DNA of 64,000 bases from CAZIOH01 sp964540815 (lineage in GTDB: Bacteria > Myxococcota_A > Polyangia > Fen-1088): assembly GCA_964540815.1 (NCBI GenBank), contig CAZIOH010000002.1:1-64000 (forward strand), written 5' to 3'. Under the pieces are notes generated by a model. It saw only the letters and a list, made by a program, of their open reading frames with translations, had not been told where the DNA came from and ran no database searches. Both the position numbers and the translations under genes were made by a program. Shown here piece after piece: positions 34,668 through 43,658 of this stretch (positions are counted from its first letter, which is position 1; every line of letters begins with the position of its first letter).

Positions 34668-34742
34668 CGTCCTCGTCGCCGTCACCGGACCATTCGGGTT
34701 CGCGTCGATCGTGGGACGTGGACGAGGACGGCGACGAGGACG
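34668..34742. repeat. 16-bp perfect inverted repeat
   Basis: CGTCCTCGTCGCCGTC (34668-34683) is the exact reverse complement of 34727-34742, with a 43-base loop, in the 149-bp gap between the subtilase and polX. It could end the subtilase transcript or fold the polX leader; there is no T-run. A smaller hairpin (GACCGA/TCGGTC, 34641-34658) lies immediately before it. Confidence 0.6.
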
Positions 34743-34791
34743 AGGACGGGTACAGGCACGAACGGGGTGTCATGAGGTACAACCACGGACC

Positions 34792-36582
34792 ATGGCCGAC
34801 AGCAAGCAGGACGTCCTCGAGATGCTGCAGGAGCTCGCCGAGCTCACCCGGGTCGACGAGGGCGACCCACAATCCTTCCGCGTGCGGGCCTACGAGAGCG
34901 CGGCCGAGTCCATCGCCGCCCAGGCCACCGACCTCGGCCGTCTGACCGCCGCCGAGCTCCAGCGCATCGATGGCATCGGCAAGAGCACCGCCGAGAAGAT
35001 CCACGAGCTGCTGGCGACCGGGAAGGTCGCGCGCCTCGAGGAGCTGCGCCGCAAGCACCCGCCGAGCGTGGTCGAGCTCTTGCGCATCCAGGGGCTCGGG
35101 CCGAAGGCCCTCAAGCGGCTGCGCGCGGAGCTCGGGGTCGAATCGATCGCGGATCTGCGTCGCGTGCTCGCCGAGCACCAGCTCCGCACCCTGAAGGGCT
35201 TCGGGCCGAGATCCGAGGAGAACCTGGCGCTGGCGCTCGCGCGCCTCGAGGCCGAGGGCGCCGTTGCGCGCACGCCCATCTCGGTGGCCTTGCCCCTCGC
35301 GACGCGCCTCGTGGCTCGCCTCGCCGAGGTGCCGGGGGTCACGCGGGCGGAGCTCGCCGGCTCCTTGCGACGGTTCGCCGAGACCATCGGCGACGTGGAC
35401 ATCCTGGTCGTGGCCGCCGACCCCGAGCCGGTGATGGAGGCGCTGGTGACGGCGCCCGCGGTGGACCGGGTGCTCGGGCGCGGCGCCGCCAAGACCAGCG
35501 TGGTCACCCGACGGGGCACGCAGATCGACTTGCGGGTGGTGGCGGCGCACCAGTTCGGCGCGGCCTGGCTCTACTTCACCGGCTCGAAGCGACACAACAT
35601 CACGCTGCGCCAGCGGGCGCTCGCCCGCGGGCTCACGCTGAACGAGTATGCGCTGTCGGAGCTGGAGGGTGGTCGGGTGGTGGCGAGCGAGACCGAGGAG
35701 GACATCTACCGCGCGCTCGGGTTGCCGTTCATCCCGGCGGTCCTGCGGGAGGACGCCGGCGAGATCGAGGCGGCCGAGGCGGGCACGTTGCCGCGCCCGA
35801 TGGGGACCATACGCGGCGACTTTCACGTGCACACCGACGTCTCGGGGGACGGGCGCTCGACCCTGGCGGAGGTGGTGGCCGCGGCGCTCGCGCGCGACTA
35901 CCGGGTCCTCGCCATCACCGACCACGCCGAAGGCACGCTGTCCGGGGTGGGGCGCGAGGCGCTGCTCGCGCAGCGGGAGCAGATCCGCGCGCTGCAGGCC
36001 GCCCTCGGCGACCGCCTGCGCCTCCTGCACGGGGTCGAGCTCAACATCGGCCCGGCGGGCGAGCTCGACTACGATCTCGAGTTCCGGCGAGGCTTCGACT
36101 TTTGCCTCGCGTCGGTGCACGATCACTTCAACCTGACACGCGAGGCGCAAACCCAGCGGATCGTGACCGCCATGCGGGACCCGGCGGTGCGCATGATCGG
36201 GCACCCGTCGGCGCGCATGATCGGGGGACGGCCGCCGATCGAGCTCGACTACGAGGTGCTGTTCGCGGCGGCCGAGGAGACCGGGACCGCGCTCGAAGTG
36301 AACGGCGGGTTGCCGCGGCTCGATCTGTCGGTCGAGGCGCTGCGGCGGGCGCGGGGGCGGACGGGGCTCCGCTTCGTGCTGACGAGCGATGCCCACCAGG
36401 CGAGCGAGCTCGAGCGGTCGCGCTACGCCGCGCTCAACGCCGAGCGCGCCGGCCTGCCACCCGAGCAGGTGGTGAACGCCGCGCCGACGGACGACGACGG
36501 TGCGGCGCTGCTGCGCTGGAGCACGCAGGCGGAGGCGGTGGCGGTGGCCGGGCGCGCCGGCGTGCGCGAGCGGCTCTCGTGA
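34792..36582 (+). CDS. polX: DNA polymerase X with PHP domain
   Basis: 596 residues. N-terminal helix-hairpin-helix region (I-D-G-I-G-K-S-T-A-E-K-I at 59-70; LRIQGLGPKALKRL at 97-110), polymerase-beta core with the metal-binding acids Asp201, Asp203 (GDVDILV) and Asp246 (IDLRVV). The C-terminal PHP phosphoesterase domain starts with DFHVHTDVSGDG (His345, His347), then ITDHAEG, HGVELNI, SVHDHF and TSDAHQ. Bacterial PolX fills short gaps in base-excision repair, and the PHP part supplies 3'-5' exonuclease or AP-endonuclease activity. Its stop overlaps the GTG of the RIO kinase gene. Confidence 0.95.
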   Translation: MADSKQDVLEMLQELAELTRVDEGDPQSFRVRAYESAAESIAAQATDLGRLTAAELQRIDGIGKSTAEKIHELLATGKVARLEELRRKHPPSVVELLRIQGLGPKALKRLRAELGVESIADLRRVLAEHQLRTLKGFGPRSEENLALALARLEAEGAVARTPISVALPLATRLVARLAEVPGVTRAELAGSLRRFAETIGDVDILVVAADPEPVMEALVTAPAVDRVLGRGAAKTSVVTRRGTQIDLRVVAAHQFGAAWLYFTGSKRHNITLRQRALARGLTLNEYALSELEGGRVVASETEEDIYRALGLPFIPAVLREDAGEIEAAEAGTLPRPMGTIRGDFHVHTDVSGDGRSTLAEVVAAALARDYRVLAITDHAEGTLSGVGREALLAQREQIRALQAALGDRLRLLHGVELNIGPAGELDYDLEFRRGFDFCLASVHDHFNLTREAQTQRIVTAMRDPAVRMIGHPSARMIGGRPPIELDYEVLFAAAEETGTALEVNGGLPRLDLSVEALRRARGRTGLRFVLTSDAHQASELERSRYAALNAERAGLPPEQVVNAAPTDDDGAALLRWSTQAEAVAVAGRAGVRERLS

Positions 36583-37628
36583 GCCGTGCACCCAAGGACG
36601 ATGGGCTCTCACACCTCGTCGAGGAGGGGGTGATCGACGCCGTGCACGCCCGCCTGATGAGCGGCAAGGAGGCCACGGTCTACGTCGTCGAGCGGGCGGG
36701 ACACCTGGGCGCGGCGAAGGTGTATCGCGCGCGCGACGATCGGACCTTCAAGAAGGTGGCCAGCTACGTCGAGGGCCGCAACCAGACCCGCAACTCGCGC
36801 GACCGGCGCGCCATGACCAACAAGACCAGCTACGGGCGCGGCCTGCTCGAGGAAGGGTGGCAGGACATGGAGTTCCGGGCGCTGCGGGCGGCCTTCGACG
36901 CGGGCGTGCGGGTCCCGGAGCCGTTCTTCCTGTACGAGAACGTGCTCTTCATGGAGCTGGTGGTCGACGCGCGGGGCGCGCCGGCTGCGCGGCTGGCGGA
37001 CTTCCCGTACTCGCCCGAGGAGGCAACGGCCCTGCACCTCGAGGTCTTCACCCAGGTGAAGAAGTTGCTCGCGACCGGGCGCGTGCACGGCGATCTGTCG
37101 GCCTACAACGTCCTCATGGCGGCCGGGGGACCGACCATCATCGATCTTCCCCAGGTGGTCGACGTGTCGGGGAACAACAATGCCCGGCAGATCCTGCGCC
37201 GCGATCTGCGCAACGTGACCGAGCACCTGGCGCGCTTCGACGCCCGCCTGTTGCGGTTCGCGGACTGTGGCGACGCCCTGTTTCAGCACTTCGCGCGCGG
37301 GACGCTGGATCTCGTCACGGGTCCGGAGGTGGGAGCGGTCGCCGCGCGCGGAGGTGGCGGCGGCCCCGGGCGCCGCGGACGCGACGCCGAGCGCGGACGG
37401 GCCGGACGCGGCGGCAAGCGTCCGCACGCCGCGTCGGCCGGTGCGCCGGGCCCCGCGCGATCCGGCGGGGCGACCACGACCTCGGGGCCCGAGGCCAGGA
37501 CGACCCCACCCGGCCGCCCGGAGGCGCGGCCCGCGCCGGCGCCGGCGCGAGCGGGAGGGCCGGCGCCACGCCCGGACCACCGCCCTGGCCCCGCGGGCCC
37601 GAACCACCGCCGCCGCGCCCCGCGCTGA
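36579..37628 (+). CDS. RIO-type atypical serine kinase with disordered basic tail
   Basis: 349 residues from a GTG overlapping the polX stop (GTGA). RIO kinase signatures: M-S-G-K-E-A-T-V-Y (nucleotide-binding loop), Lys47 in AAKVYR, catalytic HGDLSAYN (Asp172, Asn177) and metal Asp189 in IIDLPQ. Residues about 20-240 are the kinase. From about 255 the protein is a 95-residue Gly/Arg/Pro/Ala-rich tail, likely disordered and able to bind nucleic acid. RIO proteins act in ribosome maturation in eukaryotes and archaea; bacterial roles are poorly known. Translational coupling to PolX hints at a DNA-repair or RNA-related link, which is inference. Confidence 0.9.
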   Translation: MSRAPKDDGLSHLVEEGVIDAVHARLMSGKEATVYVVERAGHLGAAKVYRARDDRTFKKVASYVEGRNQTRNSRDRRAMTNKTSYGRGLLEEGWQDMEFRALRAAFDAGVRVPEPFFLYENVLFMELVVDARGAPAARLADFPYSPEEATALHLEVFTQVKKLLATGRVHGDLSAYNVLMAAGGPTIIDLPQVVDVSGNNNARQILRRDLRNVTEHLARFDARLLRFADCGDALFQHFARGTLDLVTGPEVGAVAARGGGGGPGRRGRDAERGRAGRGGKRPHAASAGAPGPARSGGATTTSGPEARTTPPGRPEARPAPAPARAGGPAPRPDHRPGPAGPNHRRRAPR

Positions 37629-37816
37629 CCGGATCGCCGCAGCAGGGCGGGGTGCGGCGCGACGGCCGGTCCGCGCTCCGAGGTCCGAGGCATTGGCCTT
37701 ACCGCTTCGGCGCGCGGGACGTTAGGATGCCTGGCGCGGCTGGCGGAGTTGGCCCGTGTACGGTATTGCCGTCTCGACCCGGCACGTGGCCTCGGTCGCA
37801 CGAAAGAAAGGCACCC

Positions 37817-38722
37817 ATGATCACCCGTTCCCCCCGATTCCTCTCCTGGTCGATGCTGGCGGCTCCACTCTTCTTGCTCGCCTGTGGCAGCACCAGCAGC
37901 GGCCCCGCAGCGAGTGGCGGGGCGAGCGGTACGGGAGGCAAGGTCGGCAGCGGTGGCAGTGGAACCGGCGGCGCGACCGGCACCGGCGGCAGCGGTACGG
38001 GCGGCGCCATCGTCGCCTCGGGGGGCGTGACCGGCAGCGGGGGCAAGGCCAGCACCGGCGGCGTCACGGGCAGCGGCGGAGCGGCCTCGGGCGGCGCGAA
38101 TGGCGCGACCGGCGGAGGCGGAGCGGCCGGTGGGACCAAGGGGGGAACCGGCGGCAAGACCGGCGGGGGCGGGGGCGGCGGCAGCGGCTCCTGCGCCTTT
38201 GCGGGTGGCTCGGTGAATGCGACGAACTATCCGAAGGGCCTGACCCTGACCAAAGCCTGCAGCCCGTACATGATCGATGATGTCGGCGGAATCGCAGTCG
38301 AGAAGGGTGGTGTGCTCACCATCGAAGGCGGCACGACGCTCCTGTTCATTGACAACGTCGCCATCTTGGTTGGGAACATGGGAACCGGCAAGCTGCTCGC
38401 AACCGGCACGGCCCAGGCTCCGATCATCCTGACGTCGATGGCCATGGATGTGACCGGACAGGGTTGGTATGGACTCCAGTTCTTCCCAGGAACGGTGACG
38501 GGCTCACAAGTCTCGTACGCGACCGTCGATTACGCAGGAGGAAACGGCGACGCGGCCATCTATGGCGAGCCTGGCATGCCCAAGAACTCGGTCACCCTGG
38601 ACCATGTGACAATCAACCATCTCAGCACGTGCGCCCAGGCCCCCGTCGCCGTGTCCGATCCCACGGCCACGAGCTTCATCATCAAGACGTGCACCGCCGA
38701 CGGCATGCCCTGCCCCCCGTGA
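37817..38722 (+). CDS. Beta-helix lipoprotein with Gly-rich linker
   Basis: 301 residues; ATG with a GAAAGG ribosome site. Lipobox LFLLAC (Cys23), then about 100 residues of Gly/Ser/Ala/Thr linker (25-125). The C-terminal 175 residues show the rungs of a right-handed parallel beta-helix: I-A-V-E-K-G-G-V-L-T-I-E-G-G-T, then APIILTS, WYGLQFFPG, SQVSYATVDYAGG and VTLDHVTINHLS. This fold is common in pectin- and polysaccharide-lyases and in surface adhesins; I see no clear lyase active site, so binding or structure is as likely as catalysis. Confidence 0.78.
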   Translation: MITRSPRFLSWSMLAAPLFLLACGSTSSGPAASGGASGTGGKVGSGGSGTGGATGTGGSGTGGAIVASGGVTGSGGKASTGGVTGSGGAASGGANGATGGGGAAGGTKGGTGGKTGGGGGGGSGSCAFAGGSVNATNYPKGLTLTKACSPYMIDDVGGIAVEKGGVLTIEGGTTLLFIDNVAILVGNMGTGKLLATGTAQAPIILTSMAMDVTGQGWYGLQFFPGTVTGSQVSYATVDYAGGNGDAAIYGEPGMPKNSVTLDHVTINHLSTCAQAPVAVSDPTATSFIIKTCTADGMPCPP

Positions 38723-38783
38723 GGCCTGGAGGCTCTTGCCGGTCGGGAGTGGCTTGCTCCCGCCGCGCGGCGGTGTCATGTAA

Positions 38784-39476
38784 ATGGCCATGGCAACGGT
38801 ACTCGTCACGGGGGCGAATCGCGGAATCGGGCTGGCGCTGACCCGCGCCTTCCAGGGCCGCGGCGACCACGTCATCGCCACCTGCCGGCACTCCTCGCCC
38901 GAGCTCGAGGGACTGCTCGATCGCCCTGGAATCGAGGTGGTGGACGGCGTCGACGTGACCTCGGATGCGGCGACCGCGGCCCTGCCGGGCCGCATCGGCC
39001 TCGACCGCCGCATCGACGTGCTGGTGCTGAACGCCGGCATCCTGCGCGACGACGGTGGGCGCATCGGACCGGAGCTGGATCTCGCCCAGGTCGCCGAGCA
39101 GCTCGCCGTCAACGCCATCGCGCCCCTGCGGGTGATCCGCGATCTCACGCTGCACCTGCAGGCCGGCTCGAAGATCGCGCTCATCACCAGCCGGATGGGC
39201 TCGATCGCCGACAACACCTCCGGCGGCTACTACGGCTACCGCATGTCCAAGGCGGCCCTGAACGCCATGGGCATGTCGCTGGCGCGCGATCTCCAGGCCC
39301 GCCGCATCGCGGTCGCCCTGTTGCATCCGGGCTTCGTGCGCACGGCGATGGTGGGCTACGCCGGCAACGTCAGCGCCGCCGACTCCGCCCAGATGTTGCT
39401 CGCCCGCATCGACGCCCTCACGCTCGAGACCTCCGGCAGCTTCTGGCACGCGAACGGCGAGCGACTGCCCTGGTGA
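38784..39476 (+). CDS. Short-chain dehydrogenase (C-factor/CsgA-like)
   Basis: 230 residues. Classical SDR: cofactor loop TGANRGIG (9-16), NAG (83-85), catalytic Ser (about 136-140), and Tyr152-x3-Lys156 in GYRMSK. The short length, lack of a C-terminal substrate lid and the NTSGGYYGYRMSK segment match the group annotated as C-factor/CsgA-like oxidoreductases. In Myxococcus xanthus CsgA is a developmental signal and cardiolipin-active SDR, but orthology here cannot be judged from sequence alone. An ATG at 38790 is an alternative start. Confidence 0.88.
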   Translation: MAMATVLVTGANRGIGLALTRAFQGRGDHVIATCRHSSPELEGLLDRPGIEVVDGVDVTSDAATAALPGRIGLDRRIDVLVLNAGILRDDGGRIGPELDLAQVAEQLAVNAIAPLRVIRDLTLHLQAGSKIALITSRMGSIADNTSGGYYGYRMSKAALNAMGMSLARDLQARRIAVALLHPGFVRTAMVGYAGNVSAADSAQMLLARIDALTLETSGSFWHANGERLPW

Positions 39477-39540
39477 CGCGCGCCCGAGCGTCACCACGCG
39501 AGGGGCGGCGCGCGGGCCGGATCGTGGCTATGCTCGCATC

Positions 39541-40275
39541 ATGGACAGGAGCTTGGACAGGACGATGGACATCCGACGCGCCAAGGAACGGGGGCACACG
39601 CAGATCGACTGGCTCGACAGCCGGCACACCTTCTCGTTTGGCGATTACCACGATCCTCGGTTCATGGGGTGGAGGGTATTGCGGGTGCTGAACGACGATC
39701 GCGTCGCGCCCGGGGGAGGCTTTCCCACCCACGCCCATCGCGACATGGAGATCATCAGCGTGGTCCTGGAGGGCGGGCTGCGCCACCGCGACAGCCTCGG
39801 GACCGGGTCGACCATCGTCCCGGGCGACGTGCAGCTCATGACCGCGGGGACCGGCGTGCGGCACAGCGAGGCCAACGCCTCGAACGAGCTGCCCGTCCAC
39901 TTCCTGCAGATCTGGATCGTGCCCGAGAAGGCCGGCCTGCCGCCGGGCTATCAGCAGAAGTCGTTTCCGACCGCGGATCGCCGCGGGCGGTTCCGGCTGG
40001 TGGCGAGCCCCGACGGTCGCGACGGCTCGCTCTTGCTGCACCAGCAGGTCTCGCTGTCGATCGCGGTCGTGGGCCCCACAGAGACCGCCGCCTACGACCT
40101 TGCCCCCGGCCGCTTCGCCTACCTTCACGTCGCGCGTGGCGCCGCCCGCTTCCAGGAGCATACCCTCGCCGAAGGCGACGGCGTGGCACTGCCCTCGGGG
40201 GCCGGGGCGCTCGCGGTGTGGGGCATCGAATCCGGGTCGGGAGACGCCGAGATCCTGCTCTTCGACCTCCCCTGA
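39541..40275 (+). CDS. Pirin family protein (YhhW/quercetinase-like)
   Basis: 244 residues; a start at 39565 (MDIRRAKERG) is closer to the family norm. Double cupin: P-T-H-A-H-R-D-M-E-I supplies His ligands, GTGVRHSEANAS a further His, and the C-terminal cupin ends in GIESG. Members bind Fe and some cleave quercetin or act as redox-sensitive regulators. It follows the SDR by 64 bp on the same strand; no metabolic link is obvious. Confidence 0.92.
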   Translation: MDRSLDRTMDIRRAKERGHTQIDWLDSRHTFSFGDYHDPRFMGWRVLRVLNDDRVAPGGGFPTHAHRDMEIISVVLEGGLRHRDSLGTGSTIVPGDVQLMTAGTGVRHSEANASNELPVHFLQIWIVPEKAGLPPGYQQKSFPTADRRGRFRLVASPDGRDGSLLLHQQVSLSIAVVGPTETAAYDLAPGRFAYLHVARGAARFQEHTLAEGDGVALPSGAGALAVWGIESGSGDAEILLFDLP

Positions 40276-40294
40276 TCCTCGCCCGTGGCTGGGC

Positions 40295-41101
40295 TCACAG
40301 ACGGCTGAGGAGGTCGGCCTTCTTCGCCCGGAACTCGTCGTCCGACAGGATGCCCTTTTGCTGAAGCGCGCTCAGCCTCTCGAGGGTGGCGAGGATGTCC
40401 GCGTGGGTCTGCGGGGGACCACCTCCGCCCCCGAAGGTCCCGGGCGGGGGCTGGGGCTGGGGCGCCGGCTGGGACGGTGCCGGTGCCTGCGCCTGCGCGA
40501 AGGTCTGCGGGGCAGGGACCCCTCCCGACACCACCGGCAAGCTGTCGACGGTGAAGGTCCCGAACTGGCTGGAGAAGGAGAGCGAGCCGGAGCTCCCTCC
40601 CTGTTGTTGCTGGACCCCACCGATCTGGTGGTCGAGGGTGTCGTGGATGGTCACCTGGCCATTGCGCAGGATCGCGAGGCGTCGGCTCTGGGGAAAGTAG
40701 GCGTAGCGGGCGTCGTTTTGCCCCCCGCTCGAGCTCGGATGGCCGAGGTCGGCGGGCCACCAGGCGTTCCCGAACCCACCCATCCCGCCGCCACCCGTGC
40801 CCGTGCCCGAGGGGGGTGGCGCAGGGGCGAACATCTGGTGGGAATTGAGCAAGCTCGATAGCTCGGAGCACAGCCCGGCGACGGTGGCCTGGAGACCGTG
40901 GTTGAACATGTCCCCGACCATGGTCATCCCGCCGCGCATCCACTGGCCGCCGCCCCCGAGCTCGGGGTGATAAAACTGCGCCATCGAGCCGCCACCCGCC
41001 GAGACGGCGTTGAGCAGTGTGATCACGGCGTCGGTGCTGACCCGGTAGCGCTGGGCCAGTCCCTGGACCGCATCGTTGCCGGCGGGGGTCAGCGGTTGCA
41101 C
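40295..41101 (-). CDS. SHOCT-domain protein of a myxobacterial type
   Basis: 268 residues if begun at a GTG at 41101, which sits five bases after GAGG and starts VQPLTPAGND; upstream starts would add an unconvincing extension. The N-terminal region (RYRVSTDAVITLLNAV, MAQFYHPELGGGGQWM, GGMTMVGDMF) resembles a protein family I associate with Myxococcota. The middle is a Pro/Gly/Gln-rich linker. The last 35 residues are a SHOCT domain (LERLSALQQKGILSDDEF), usually an oligomerisation or anchoring module. Not exported as far as can be seen. Function unknown. Confidence 0.78.
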   Translation of the reverse strand: MQPLTPAGNDAVQGLAQRYRVSTDAVITLLNAVSAGGGSMAQFYHPELGGGGQWMRGGMTMVGDMFNHGLQATVAGLCSELSSLLNSHQMFAPAPPPSGTGTGGGGMGGFGNAWWPADLGHPSSSGGQNDARYAYFPQSRRLAILRNGQVTIHDTLDHQIGGVQQQQGGSSGSLSFSSQFGTFTVDSLPVVSGGVPAPQTFAQAQAPAPSQPAPQPQPPPGTFGGGGGPPQTHADILATLERLSALQQKGILSDDEFRAKKADLLSRL

Positions 41102-41358
41102 GGTGGCCTCGAGGCTTCGCGGACTCGTCGCTCGATCTTGCAGACACGGACGCACATCATGGGGCGGAAGACTAACCCAGTTTTCCGTGTCTGCCTGCCT
41201 CCACACCCCCGCTCTTGGCCCGGCGCAGGCGAGCGGCGTTGCCACCGGGATCGATCCGCGCCAGATTCATGGGTCGGCCACCACATGCAGCGACGTTGCG
41301 CGAGTCCGCGGAGCCTGCGGGAGGCCTTTGGGTCCGCCCGCGGCGCGGTGTCTTGCCC

Positions 41359-42579
41359 GTGACGTCTGGGCCGAATCGCAGGGTCGAGGTCCTGCTCTTC
41401 GCGGCCGGATGGGGGGCCAACCACTTCTCGACGCTGCTGGTGGTGTACCGGCGCGATCTCGGGCTGTCGGCCTCGGCGCTCGGAATCCTGTTCGGGGCGT
41501 ATGCCATCGGTCTCGTGCCAGGCCTGGTGCTGGCCGGACGCCTCTCGGATCGGCTGGGTCGCCGCGCGCTGGTCCTGCCGGCGGCCTGTCTGGCCATCGC
41601 GGCCAGCTTGGTCCTGGCCTTCGGGGCCCACGGCTTCGGCGTGCTGCTGGCGGGGCGCCTGCTCTACGGTCTCGCCATGGGATCCGTGATGAGCCCCGGC
41701 AGTGTCTGGGTCCAGGACCTCACGTCGACCGAGAACGGCGCGCGGCGCGCGACTCTGGCCCTCTCGGCGGGGTTTGGACTCGGCCCGCTCGTCTCGGGGC
41801 TCATCGCCGAGCTCGCGCCGGCACCCATGGTGTTGCCGTACGTGGTGCACGCTGGGGTCGCGTTGGTGGCCCTGGCCGGGGTTCGCCGGGTCCCGGATGG
41901 AGGCGGCCGGGCCGCGCCGGTCGTCACGTCGGTCGTCACCCGGGTCCTCGCCGGTGGAAGATCCACGGTGGCCGGGGCGAGCCCGCCGACCGTGGGTGGC
42001 CTGGCTCTCGGCGAGTGGGCCATCCTCGCGGAGCTGTTGCCGGTCGCCCCCTGGGCGTTCGGGTTCGCGGCGGTGACGATGGCCATCCTGCCGGGAATCT
42101 TGCGGGTCCACGTCGCGCGACCCGTCCTGTACTCGGCGCTGGTCATCGTGACCACGCTGGCGAGCGGGGTCGCGGTGCAGCCATTGACCCGACGCCTCGG
42201 GGTGCGGGCGGGGTTGCTCGGCCTCGGCCTCGGCGCGCTCGGAATCTTGCTCGGCGCGCGCGCCGTCGCCGCCGCGGCGCCAGGGTGGGTCTTCGCCGTC
42301 GCGGTCCTCGAGGGGGCGGGCTACGGGCTGGTGATGACCACGGGCCTCGTCGACATCGGCACGCGCGTGTCGCCGCGCGCCCGCGGAACCGCGGTCGGAA
42401 TCTATTACGTGCTCACCTACCTCGGCTTCGCCTTGCCTTTCATCCATGCCTATGCGGCGCTGCACGCCCCCTCGGCGCTGCACCGGCCGTGGGGCGATGC
42501 GGGCACGCTCGATCGGATCGCGATCGCGGCCCTCGCATCGCTCGGCCTCCGCAGCCTGGTCCTCGCGCGTCGCAGGTGA
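41359..42579 (+). CDS. Major facilitator superfamily transporter
   Basis: 406 residues from a GTG at 41359; other starts upstream are possible but lengthen a non-hydrophobic N-terminus. About 12 hydrophobic segments. The loop after the second segment carries the MFS signature GRLSDRLGRR, and a second copy-like loop (QPLTRRLGVR) lies after segment eight. Substrate cannot be told; drug or metabolite export is typical for this length. The 2OG oxygenase gene begins 7 bp after its stop, so they likely share a transcript. Confidence 0.82.
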   Translation: MTSGPNRRVEVLLFAAGWGANHFSTLLVVYRRDLGLSASALGILFGAYAIGLVPGLVLAGRLSDRLGRRALVLPAACLAIAASLVLAFGAHGFGVLLAGRLLYGLAMGSVMSPGSVWVQDLTSTENGARRATLALSAGFGLGPLVSGLIAELAPAPMVLPYVVHAGVALVALAGVRRVPDGGGRAAPVVTSVVTRVLAGGRSTVAGASPPTVGGLALGEWAILAELLPVAPWAFGFAAVTMAILPGILRVHVARPVLYSALVIVTTLASGVAVQPLTRRLGVRAGLLGLGLGALGILLGARAVAAAAPGWVFAVAVLEGAGYGLVMTTGLVDIGTRVSPRARGTAVGIYYVLTYLGFALPFIHAYAALHAPSALHRPWGDAGTLDRIAIAALASLGLRSLVLARRR

Positions 42580-42586
42580 TCCCGTC

Positions 42587-43195
42587 ATGGCGACGATCCC
42601 AGGAAACGACTGGCAGCGTGCGGCGGCCGACCTGACGGCGCAGGGATTCTCCGTCATGGCGGACGGGCTCCCGGAGGCGGGCTGGCAGGCCTTGCGGACC
42701 GAAGCGCAGGAGCTGCTGTCGCGCGCGGCGTTCTCCCCGGCGCGGGTCGGTCGCGGCGAGGACAGTCGCCAGGACCTCGGAACGCGCGGGGGCTCGGTCT
42801 GCTGGCTCGAGCCGGACATGCCCGCGGGGGGAGCCTTTCTGCGCCTGATGGACGAGCTGCGGATCTCCCTCAACCGGAGCCTCTTCCTCGGGCTCGATGC
42901 CTTCGAGGCGCACTACGCCCATCACCTGCCGGGCACGTCCTACGGGGTGCACGTCGATCGCCACCTTCACACGCGCTCCCGGATCGTGTCGGCGGTGGCG
43001 TACCTCAACCCGGGATGGCCAGCCGGGGCCGGCGGAGAGCTGGTGCTCCTCGACGCCGAAGCCGGGCGCCGGTTGACGCTGGCCCCGCGGGGCGGGACGC
43101 TGGTGCTGTTCATGAGCGAAGGGACGCCCCACGAGGCCCTGAAGGCGACCCGCGAGCGCTGGAGCATCGCGGGCTGGTTCCGGTCCCGCGCCTGA
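42587..43195 (+). CDS. 2-oxoglutarate/Fe(II)-dependent oxygenase (prolyl hydroxylase-like)
   Basis: 202 residues. Double-stranded beta-helix with the iron triad His122, Asp124 (YGVHVDRH) and His182 (GTPHEAL), and Arg191 (ERWSIAGWF) for 2-oxoglutarate. The pattern is that of the P4H-like group (PF13640). Substrate unknown; could hydroxylate a protein or a small molecule exported by the preceding MFS protein, which is inference from the 7-bp spacing. Confidence 0.88.
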   Translation: MATIPGNDWQRAAADLTAQGFSVMADGLPEAGWQALRTEAQELLSRAAFSPARVGRGEDSRQDLGTRGGSVCWLEPDMPAGGAFLRLMDELRISLNRSLFLGLDAFEAHYAHHLPGTSYGVHVDRHLHTRSRIVSAVAYLNPGWPAGAGGELVLLDAEAGRRLTLAPRGGTLVLFMSEGTPHEALKATRERWSIAGWFRSRA

Positions 43196-43658
43196 GAACG
43201 GCGGCGGCTGCGGTCGTGGAACCATGAGGGCCAAGAGGCGCGGGCAGACGAGGCCGAGGCCTCGTACCTCCCAGGGAGGGGACACAGCAGCAGGAGAAGA
43301 AACAGAACAGGAACAGGCGGAAGAAATAGAAGAAGAGAAGAAAGGAGGGAGAGAGGAGGCGGTCGCCCCCTCAGCGGCCGAGGCACTCGCCAGACGAGAA
43401 TGCACCCGAGGGTTCATGCGATGGGGTTCTTGTCTAACGGCGTTTGCGTCGATGCGAACCTCGCGTGGCGACTCGCTTTGCGCGCGCGATCTCGGGCGGA
43501 ACGCCCCTGGAAAGGCCACGATTTTGGCCCAATTTTGGCCTGGCTCGGGGCGTCGTGTTGCTCTCCTCACACACGCCTGTGCTAAAAGCCACATTCCTTG
43601 GACCCCGGGTCGTGGGGAAGCGCGCCCCGCCGAGAGAAGAGCAAAGGAGAGGACCGTC
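43196..43658 (+). promoter_or_regulatory. 463-bp intergenic region with purine tract and direct repeat
   Basis: No convincing gene. It contains a strongly purine-biased tract (about 43287-43371, mostly A and G). ATTTTGGCC occurs at 43521-43529 and 43532-43540, an 11-bp period. A weak promoter candidate is TTGCTC at 43558-43563 with a TAAAA-type element near 43583. The AAGGAGAGG before 43659 is the ribosome site of the next gene. Confidence 0.5.

Noticed and set aside
31450..34791. A long upstream extension of polX through the subtilase gene
   Set aside because: The extension is an out-of-frame reading of the protease; polX homology begins at the ATG at 34792.
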